Notes under the pieces: generated by a model
What the model saw: the letters and a program-made list of their open reading frames with translations, nothing else
The model's database searches: none
What the model was told of the DNA's origin: nothing
NCBI GenBank assembly: GCA_938017915.1
Contig: CALIKW010000016.1
Location: 1 to 5,363, forward strand
Reading direction: 5' to 3'
DNA from: an uncultured archaeon
GTDB taxonomy: Archaea > Aenigmatarchaeota > Aenigmatarchaeia > CG10238-14 > SCSR01
DNA length: 5,363 nucleotides
Program-made: the position numbers and the translations under genes
In this document: one piece after another, positions 1 through 3,895 of the stretch
Layout of the letters: each line of letters begins with the position of its first letter
How positions within the stretch are numbered: the first letter of the stretch is position 1

Positions 1-2
1 AA

Positions 3-581
3 AAAATTAGAAAAATGATAGAAAAAATATATGATGAAAAAGGGTGGGAATACCAACAAGTTTTTGATGATTTGCTAAAGAATTTTGGGTTTGAACCTGA
101 GTCAAAAGTATACAATAAAATAAAAGCAGCAGCTGTAGTGGCTTACAGAGAAGAAAAAAGGAAATATTTAAGAGTATATCCGGATGTTAATTTAGCTTTG
201 GAAAAACTGAACAAAATGAATTATAAGTTGGGGTTAATTTCCGATGCTCCTTCATTTGAAGGATGGTTAAGATTGTATGAACTTAATTTGGTTAATTATT
301 TTGAAGAAGACCACATATACATAAAAGAAAAAATTAAAGTTTCGACAAAAATTTTTGAAGATATAATGAAAGAACATGGCTATGCTCCTTGTGAGTTGAT
401 GATGGTTGGCGACAACCCAGAAAGGGATATTAAACCTGCTAATAAGCTTGGTATTGTAACAGTATTAATTAAATACGGACAAGTTTATCCTGTAGATGAG
501 CAAGACCCTTTACAAAAGCCTGATTTTTATCTTTTTAATCTTTGGGAATTGATTGAATTGTTGAGAAAAGCAAAAAATTAA
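3..581 (+). CDS. HAD-superfamily phosphatase, subfamily IA type (5'-truncated by window edge)
   Basis: This is the C-terminal part of a haloacid-dehalogenase-type hydrolase, probably a cytoplasmic phosphatase acting on a small phosphorylated molecule; the substrate cannot be read from the sequence. The frame is open to the left edge, so the ATG at 15 is probably internal. Numbering from that ATG, motif II is Ser76 in GLISDAPS, the motif III lysine is probably Lys108 in KIKVSTKIF, and motif IV is GDNPERD at 132-138 with Asp133 and Asp138. The cap region lies before residue 60. Motif I (DxDxT), which holds the nucleophile aspartate, is absent and should lie upstream of the window. From memory the layout resembles the archaeal TIGR02253 (CTE7) group, whose members are roughly 220-235 residues, so about 40-50 residues are missing. 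No T-run follows the stop, so readthrough into the next gene is possible. Confidence 0.85.
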   Translation, partial: KIRKMIEKIYDEKGWEYQQVFDDLLKNFGFEPESKVYNKIKAAAVVAYREEKRKYLRVYPDVNLALEKLNKMNYKLGLISDAPSFEGWLRLYELNLVNYFEEDHIYIKEKIKVSTKIFEDIMKEHGYAPCELMMVGDNPERDIKPANKLGIVTVLIKYGQVYPVDEQDPLQKPDFYLFNLWELIELLRKAKN

Positions 582-585
582 AAAG

Positions 586-592
586 TTTAAAT
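586..592 (+). promoter_or_regulatory. TATA box of the pentapeptide-repeat gene
   Basis: TTTAAAT preceded by G in the intergenic gap. A start site about 26 bases downstream (near 615) would give a leader of about 50 bases, which fits the Shine-Dalgarno site seen before the ATG at 667. A second AT-rich box, TTTAAAATA at 601-609, could also serve. Inferred from archaeal promoter geometry in an AT-rich background, so the exact box is uncertain. Confidence 0.45.
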
Positions 593-650
593 GCTTAACG
601 TTTAAAATAAAAAGTGAATAGAAGTACTGAAAAGTGCAAAAAAATGGTTT

Positions 651-659
651 GGAAGGTGA
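651..659 (+). promoter_or_regulatory. Shine-Dalgarno site deciding the start at ATG 667
   Basis: GGAAGGTGA contains AGGTGA, complementary to the usual archaeal 16S rRNA 3' end, and lies 7 bases before the ATG at 667. This favours ATG 667 over the in-frame GTG at 634, which has no such site and would place this motif inside the coding region. Confidence 0.7.
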
Positions 660-666
660 AGTAAGA

Positions 667-1509
667 ATGACAATTTTCAAGCAAGGAAAATGGATGAGTG
701 GAGAAGAATTTATAAAGAAGCTTTTTAACGGAGAGACCGATTTTTCAAGAATAGAACTAGAAAAAAATTTTGATTTGTCTGGTCATCCATCTTATTCAAA
801 ACTGTTAGAAGTTTTAAGAACTGCTTCACCAATAAATATAAGTTATTCGAAACTTGAAGGTATAGAGGCACGAAACATTTATTTACCTCATGTTATAGGT
901 GAAGAAGCATACCTTGCTTGGGCAAATCTTGTGGAAGCGAATCTTAAAGGAGCTAAGCTTAGAGGAGCTGACCTTAGAGGAGCTGACCTTAGAGGAGCTA
1001 GCCTTCCTTGGGCAAATCTTGAAGAAGCTAATCTTAGAGGAGCTTACCTTGGGGAAGCTACGCTTTATGGAGCAAATCTTAAAAAAGCGAATCTTGAAGA
1101 AGCAGATCTTGAAGGAGCTGTGCTTGTTGAAGCGAATCTTGAAAAAGCGAATCTTGAAAAAGCTGCGCTTGTTGGAGCAAATCTTGAAAAAGCGAATCTT
1201 GAAAAAGTAGATCTCCGAGAAGCTCTGCTTGAAGGAGCTGAGCTTAGAGGAGCTAAGCTTGTTGGAGCAAATCTTAAAAAAGCGAATCTTGAAGAAGCAG
1301 ATCTTGAAGGAGCTGAGCTTAAAGGAGCTAACTTTACTGGGGCATATCTTGGAAGAGCGAATCTTAGAAATGTTAAGAATCTAGAAAGTGCTATAAGTGG
1401 TATAATAGACTCAATTTTCTATAAAACAAAAGTAACATCAAAAGAGAAGAAAATTATCAAAGAATCAGTAGAAAACCAATTAGAGCGCCAATTAATTGTA
1501 AAAGAATAA
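667..1509 (+). CDS. Pentapeptide-repeat protein (31 tandem repeats)
   Basis: A 280-residue protein. Residues 1-80 form a non-repeat region beginning MTIFKQGKWMSGEEF, with a few degenerate repeat-like pieces. Residues 81-235 (bases 907-1371) are 31 consecutive pentapeptides of the form A(N/D/x)L-x-x, such as ANLEK, ADLRG and ANLKK. A 45-residue charged tail, probably helical, ends the protein. Pentapeptide repeats fold into a right-handed quadrilateral beta-helix with four repeats per turn, so this array would give nearly eight turns. No signal peptide or membrane segment is visible, so it is probably cytoplasmic. Bacterial relatives such as Qnr and MfpA mimic DNA and bind gyrase, but most family members, including archaeal ones, have no known role, and I assign none here. 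The ATG is chosen because of the Shine-Dalgarno site at 651-659; a GTG at 634 would add 11 residues. Nearly every repeat leucine is encoded by CTT, and a 53-base block occurs twice, indicating growth of the array by duplication. Confidence 0.9.
   Translation: MTIFKQGKWMSGEEFIKKLFNGETDFSRIELEKNFDLSGHPSYSKLLEVLRTASPINISYSKLEGIEARNIYLPHVIGEEAYLAWANLVEANLKGAKLRGADLRGADLRGASLPWANLEEANLRGAYLGEATLYGANLKKANLEEADLEGAVLVEANLEKANLEKAALVGANLEKANLEKVDLREALLEGAELRGAKLVGANLKKANLEEADLEGAELKGANFTGAYLGRANLRNVKNLESAISGIIDSIFYKTKVTSKEKKIIKESVENQLERQLIVKE
1068..1315 (+). repeat. 53-base direct duplication inside the pentapeptide array
   Basis: Bases 1068-1120 and 1263-1315 are identical over 53 bases. The offset is 195 bases, exactly 13 pentapeptide units, so the frame and register of the repeat are kept. 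Identity in synonymous positions points to a recent duplication or gene conversion, not selection on protein sequence alone. The span given covers both copies. Confidence 0.85.
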
Positions 1510-1520
1510 ACTAGTTTATA

Positions 1521-1526
1521 TTTTTT
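1521..1526 (+). terminator. Oligo-T terminator of the pentapeptide-repeat gene
   Basis: A T6 run 12 bases after the stop codon, with no strong stem before it, as usual for archaeal intrinsic termination. It lies in the convergent gap between two genes. Confidence 0.5.
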
Positions 1527-1566
1527 AGTCTCATCTATTCGTGTTTTGGGTTTCAGTTGTAGTATC

Positions 1567-1586
1567 AAAAAAAGTTGAAGAAAAAA
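1567..1586 (-). terminator. Oligo-T terminators of the IMPase gene
   Basis: Read on the minus strand, the bases just past the stop codon contain T6 (1581-1586) and then T7 (1567-1573). Such runs are typical of archaeal termination and would stop transcription before it runs antisense into the pentapeptide gene. Confidence 0.5.
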
Positions 1587-2357
1587 TTAAATATTTCTAA
1601 CTAATTTTAAAATTTTTTCGTGAAGAATTGAATTGGAAGCTATAAAATCACATTCCTTCAAATTCCATTCTCTTCCTTTAAAATCACTAACTCTTCCTCC
1701 TGCTTCTTCAACAAGCAAAACTCCAGCAGCAACATCCCAAGGAGGAACTTTAAAGGTTAAGTAAGCTTCTGCTCTTCCTGAAGCAACCCAAGCACACTCT
1801 AAACTTCCTGAACCAAGCTTTCTTATATCTACTGCTTTTGATATTATTCTAGAATAAAGCTTTGCTTTTCTTTTTTTATTTTTCTCCACACCCTCACAAG
1901 TTACAAAATAACTTTTTTCTATTCTATCTACTCTAGAAACTCTAATTCTTTTTCCGTTTAAGAAAGCTCCCTTCCCCTTTTCTGCAAAAAAAGTTTCATT
2001 AGAAACTGGAAAATAAATTGCTCCGTACTTAAGCTTGTTATTTTCTAAGAAAGCTATGGAAACAGAAAACAAAGGATTACCGTTGACAAAATTTCCTGTT
2101 CCGTCCAAAGGATCTACAACCCATAGATATTCGCTATTTCTTTCAACATAACCTGTTTCTTCGGATAAAATACTATGTTCAGGATACTTTGCTAAAATAA
2201 GTTTCTTTATCAAATTCTCAGAAGCTTTGTCATATATTGTTTTTATTTCTTTGCTATGTCCTCTTTTTGAGTACTCTTTAATTTTCTTAAAATCTTTTAA
2301 GAGTAATAGCCCGGCTTTTCTTGCAAAATTTATAGAATCAACAAGTATTTTATTCAT
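1587..2357 (-). CDS. Inositol monophosphatase / fructose-1,6-bisphosphatase family protein (archaeal type)
   Basis: A 256-residue Mg2+-dependent phosphatase of the SuhB/IMPase superfamily. Archaeal members of this length (MJ0109-like, about 250 residues) often hydrolyse both inositol-1-phosphate and fructose-1,6-bisphosphate, so a role in inositol phospholipid supply or gluconeogenesis is likely; which one cannot be read here. Metal and catalytic residues are all present: Asp43; Glu66 in ILSEETG; the motif DPLDGTGNF at 82-90 with Asp82 and Asp85; and PPWDVAAG at 205-212 with Asp208. The start is ATG 2355-2357 (MNKILVDSI). The frame stays open upstream to 2462, but those 35 codons, starting MDRPGFEPG, are only the antisense reading of the tRNA gene, a common false extension. 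No Shine-Dalgarno site is seen. A TATA-like box about 26 bases upstream suggests a leaderless mRNA. The gene is divergent from the tRNA. Confidence 0.93.
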   Translation of the reverse strand: MNKILVDSINFARKAGLLLLKDFKKIKEYSKRGHSKEIKTIYDKASENLIKKLILAKYPEHSILSEETGYVERNSEYLWVVDPLDGTGNFVNGNPLFSVSIAFLENNKLKYGAIYFPVSNETFFAEKGKGAFLNGKRIRVSRVDRIEKSYFVTCEGVEKNKKRKAKLYSRIISKAVDIRKLGSGSLECAWVASGRAEAYLTFKVPPWDVAAGVLLVEEAGGRVSDFKGREWNLKECDFIASNSILHEKILKLVRNI

Positions 2358-2363
2358 AATTAA

Positions 2364-2371
2364 TTTAAATA
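2364..2371 (+). promoter_or_regulatory. TATA box of tRNA-Ala
   Basis: TTTAAATA centred about 23 bases before the first base of the mature tRNA, which is the box A position of archaeal tRNA genes. It lies between the two divergent start points. Confidence 0.6.
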
Positions 2372-2379
2372 GTTTAAAA

Positions 2380-2387
2380 ATATTAAA
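2380..2387 (-). promoter_or_regulatory. TATA-like box of the IMPase gene
   Basis: On the minus strand this reads TTTAATAT, centred about 26 bases before the start codon at 2357. This is the spacing expected if transcription begins at or next to the ATG. It ends 2 bases short of the first base of the divergent tRNA. Confidence 0.5.
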
Positions 2388-2389
2388 GA

Positions 2390-2461
2390 GGGCCGGTAGT
2401 CTAATGGTAGGACACCGCCTTCGCAAGGCGGAGGCTCCGGGTTCAAATCCCGGCCGGTCCA
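2390..2461 (+). tRNA. trnA: tRNA-Ala (anticodon CGC)
   Basis: A full 72-base cloverleaf. The acceptor stem GGGCCGG (2390-2396) pairs with CCGGTCC (2454-2460), and G3 faces U70, the hallmark identity pair for alanine. The discriminator is A2461. The D arm is 2399-2413 with loop TAATGGTAG. The anticodon stem CCGCC/GGCGG encloses TTCGCAA, with anticodon CGC at 2422-2424, reading GCG codons. The variable loop is AGGCT and the T arm is CCGGG-TTCAAAT-CCCGG (2437-2453). The 3' CCA is not encoded (the bases after the discriminator are CAA), so it would be added by CCA-adding enzyme. No intron is present. The gene is far richer in G+C than its surroundings. It has its own TATA box and T6 terminator. 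Confidence 0.97.
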
Positions 2462-2464
2462 CAA

Positions 2465-2470
2465 TTTTTT
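2465..2470 (+). terminator. Oligo-T terminator of tRNA-Ala
   Basis: A T6 run starting 4 bases after the mature 3' end of the tRNA, the usual archaeal tRNA termination signal. Confidence 0.6.
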
Positions 2471-2537
2471 AAGAAATTTGATTATAAACATATGCCCCTT
2501 AGAAGTTTAGCAATTAATTGCCTGGAATAAAGCAGAT

Positions 2538-2543
2538 AAAAAA
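2538..2543 (-). terminator. Oligo-T terminator of the small hypothetical gene
   Basis: T6 on the minus strand, directly after the stop codon at 2544-2546. Just beyond it lies a 12-bp perfect palindrome, GCAATTAATTGC (2510-2521), of unknown meaning. Confidence 0.4.
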
Positions 2544-2891
2544 CTAGAACTTCATTAAACTCTCAACCAACTTTTTAGTTGCCTCTTTTTCTTCCTCACT
2601 CTCAGGCTTAATCAATTCTTCAACAACTTTTTCTATAGTTCTTTTCTTCTCAGCTTCCCCTATTTCAACTATTGCTTTAAATGGCTCTTCCAGCTTTTTA
2701 ATATTCTTAGAAATTTCGTCGAATTTCTTCTTAATTTCAATTAAAGCACACCAAAGCTGAGCTATTTTAACATCATCTGCATTCATGTAAGCGCACTTAT
2801 GCTTTTTTGCATCTTCGAATAACTCAGAAATTATTTTTTGGGCTTCTGGAGATAAAAAGTCCTTCCAGTCCTTTTCTTTATCGAAAAACAT
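2544..2891 (-). CDS. Small charged helical protein of unknown function
   Basis: A 115-residue protein that I do not recognise. Residues 1-30 (MFFDKEKDWKDFLSPEAQ onward) and 31-50 look helical, with the hydrophobic stretch VKIAQLWCALIEI at 41-53 as the most distinctive segment. Residues 51-115 are dominated by Lys and Glu in heptad-like spacing, consistent with one or two long helices or a coiled coil broken at Pro70 and Pro96. There are two cysteines (33 and 48) but no CxxC pair, no signal peptide and no membrane segment, so a soluble cytoplasmic protein is likely. It has its own TATA box about 26 bases upstream, a T6 terminator, and normal-looking codon use, which support a real gene. It is divergent from the metallophosphoesterase; this alone says nothing firm about its role. 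Confidence 0.75.
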   Translation of the reverse strand: MFFDKEKDWKDFLSPEAQKIISELFEDAKKHKCAYMNADDVKIAQLWCALIEIKKKFDEISKNIKKLEEPFKAIVEIGEAEKKRTIEKVVEELIKPESEEEKEATKKLVESLMKF

Positions 2892-2913
2892 ATAATCCTA
2901 TTTAAAACTAAAA

Positions 2914-2920
2914 TTTAAAT
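2914..2920 (-). promoter_or_regulatory. TATA box of the small hypothetical gene
   Basis: On the minus strand this reads ATTTAAA, centred about 26 bases before the start codon at 2891, as for a leaderless transcript. The same bases form part of a 15-base motif (2914-2928) that also occurs at 586-600 with one difference, so they could instead, or also, serve the plus-strand metallophosphoesterase. Confidence 0.45.
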
Positions 2921-2938
2921 ACTTAACGGTAGTGACAC

Positions 2939-2947
2939 TTAAAAATA
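2939..2947 (+). promoter_or_regulatory. TATA box of the metallophosphoesterase gene
   Basis: TTAAAAATA centred about 29 bases before the ATG at 2972. With no Shine-Dalgarno site before that ATG, this suggests a leaderless or nearly leaderless mRNA. Confidence 0.4.
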
Positions 2948-2971
2948 TTTAAAAAAAGATAATTTTAAAAT

Positions 2972-3682
2972 ATGAAAATAGCTTGCGTTTCTGATTTGCA
3001 TTCTCCTCATTACTTTGATGATTTTGTTAAGGCTATCGACAACTTTAGAGAAAAACCAGACCTTTTCTTAATTGCAGGTGATATAATAGATAGAGGAAGA
3101 ATAAATGAATTTGATAAGTTCTTTAACGTCATTTTCGGTAAAATTTTTTGCCCAATAGTTGCATGTTTTGGGAATAATGAATACGTTAATTTAAGAAAGG
3201 AACTGAGGGAAAAATATAAGGAAATCATATTTTTGGATGATGAAAGCACTTTTTTAGAAATTTCTGGGATTAAAGTTGGTATTGTCGGCTCAACAGGAAG
3301 TTTGGATAAACCAACAACCTGGCAAAAGAGGAATGTTCCGGATATAGAGAGAATATACGAGGAAAGGGTTAAGTTAATAGATAAGCTATTAGCAGAATTA
3401 AAGGCAGATTTTAAGATCTTGCTCATTCACTATTCCCCAACTTATAAAACTCTCAAGGGAGAAAGAGAATTTTTCTATCCGAACTTGGGTTGCGAAAAGT
3501 ATGAAAAGGTTTTAGTTGAAAGAAAGCCTAATTTAGTAGTTCATGGCCATGCGCATAATGGAACTAGAAAGGCTTGGGTAGATACAGTACCTGTTTTTAA
3601 CGTGGCATTCCCTCTCAGCAAAGAAATAGTTTTAATAAATACAGAAGAAAATTTGAAAGCAGGAATTACAAAATTCGTTTAA
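2972..3682 (+). CDS. Calcineurin-like metallophosphoesterase
   Basis: A 236-residue two-metal phosphoesterase, probably cytoplasmic. The family motifs appear in order: DLH (Asp8, His10); GDIID (Asp37, Asp40); GNNE at 67-70; His153 in LLIHYSP; and GHAH at 192-195 (His193, His195). These supply the ligands of a dinuclear Mn/Fe/Zn site. In the third motif the usual histidine of GNH(D/E) is Asn69; related archaeal proteins with GNxE exist as far as I recall, so this is a variant more than a clear loss of activity. The length suits a stand-alone catalytic domain with no accessory part. The substrate (phosphodiester, nucleotide or phosphoprotein) cannot be told. The start is ATG 2972, because the protein begins right at the first beta-strand (MKIACVSDLH) and a TATA box lies about 29 bases upstream. 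It is divergent from the small hypothetical gene and followed by T5 and T7 tracts. Confidence 0.92.
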   Translation: MKIACVSDLHSPHYFDDFVKAIDNFREKPDLFLIAGDIIDRGRINEFDKFFNVIFGKIFCPIVACFGNNEYVNLRKELREKYKEIIFLDDESTFLEISGIKVGIVGSTGSLDKPTTWQKRNVPDIERIYEERVKLIDKLLAELKADFKILLIHYSPTYKTLKGEREFFYPNLGCEKYEKVLVERKPNLVVHGHAHNGTRKAWVDTVPVFNVAFPLSKEIVLINTEENLKAGITKFV

Positions 3683-3691
3683 TTTTTAAAA

Positions 3692-3698
3692 TTTTTTT
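3692..3698 (+). terminator. Oligo-T terminator of the metallophosphoesterase gene
   Basis: T7 ten bases after the stop codon, preceded by T5 at 3683-3687. The same AT-rich stretch could also hold the promoter of the hairpin element that follows. Confidence 0.5.
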
Positions 3699-3713
3699 AT
3701 AAACATTTAAAAA

Positions 3714-3786
3714 TTGCCTTGCCTCGTGCATCTGTTTCATAGCTAGCTTGACTCATTACTCTACAGAGGCTTTTGAGGCAAGGCAA
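3714..3786 (+). ncRNA. Candidate structured small RNA (long hairpin with 12-bp closing stem)
   Basis: The 73-base element starts TTGCCTTGCCTC and ends GAGGCAAGGCAA, a perfect 12-bp inverted repeat (3714-3725 with 3775-3786). Inside, GC-A-TCTGT (3728-3735) can pair with ACAGA-G-GC (3763-3770), leaving a 27-base apical loop. G+C is about 47 percent by count (34 of 73), clearly above the flanks, a common mark of structured RNA in AT-rich archaea. TTTTAAAA at 3684-3691 is a possible TATA box about 26 bases before 3714, and a T7 run follows at 3797-3803. GCCTC at 3721-3725 can alternatively pair with GAGGC at 3766-3770, so two folds are possible. I see no clear C/D boxes, no convincing H/ACA pocket and no cloverleaf. 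The strand is inferred from the T-run. It could instead be a 3'-end hairpin of the upstream mRNA or the ends of a tiny mobile element. Confidence 0.45.
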
Positions 3787-3796
3787 ATATCTATTG

Positions 3797-3803
3797 TTTT
3801 TTT
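3797..3803 (+). terminator. Oligo-T terminator after the hairpin element
   Basis: T7 enclosed by the short inverted repeat TATTG/CAATA (3792-3796 and 3804-3808). It lies 10 bases after the hairpin, as expected for termination of a small RNA. Confidence 0.4.
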
Positions 3804-3814
3804 CAATAAAAAAG

Positions 3815-3823
3815 TTTAATTAA
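3815..3823 (+). promoter_or_regulatory. Possible TATA box of valS
   Basis: TTTAATTAA, about 77 bases before the valS ATG. Transcription starting about 26 bases downstream would give a leader of about 50 bases carrying the Shine-Dalgarno site, the same geometry as in the pentapeptide-repeat gene. Weak, because the region is AT-rich. Confidence 0.3.
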
Positions 3824-3885
3824 AGCAAAATGAGGATTATAATAAGAAAAAATTTGCTAAATGATTTAGAAGTAAAAGATATTTA

Positions 3886-3893
3886 AGGTGAGG
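3886..3893 (+). promoter_or_regulatory. Shine-Dalgarno site of valS
   Basis: AGGTGAGG with its AGGTGA core 4 bases before ATG 3896-3898. It supports this ATG as the native start of the synthetase. Confidence 0.7.
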
Positions 3894-3895
3894 AA

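Noticed and set aside
899..1210. Open frame of 103 codons inside the pentapeptide gene in another frame
   Set aside because: It is a shadow of the 15-base repeat, which keeps any frame open; the protein is a low-complexity Leu/Lys/Glu repeat with no support.
907..1371. CRISPR-like or satellite DNA repeat
   Set aside because: The 15-base periodicity is fully explained by pentapeptide coding; there are no spacers of even length and no palindromic repeat unit.
2358..2462. N-terminal extension of the IMPase beginning MDRPGFEPG
   Set aside because: These codons are the antisense reading of tRNA-Ala and its promoter; the family start is at 2357.
2227..2472. Plus-strand 81-codon frame
   Set aside because: It runs antisense to the IMPase N-terminus and ends in the translated tRNA sequence, a known type of false gene.
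2510..2521. 12-bp palindrome GCAATTAATTGC as an operator
   Set aside because: It lies between the 3' ends of two convergent transcripts, away from any promoter, and such AT-rich palindromes occur by chance.
3010..3426. Minus-strand 138-codon frame
   Set aside because: It lies entirely antisense to the metallophosphoesterase, whose catalytic motifs are intact.
3714..3786. Hairpin element as a tRNA or a C/D-box RNA
   Set aside because: The size and end pairing suggest a tRNA, but there is no T arm (no TTCRA loop), no anticodon arm and no D arm. No RUGAUGA and CUGA box pair is visible on either strand.
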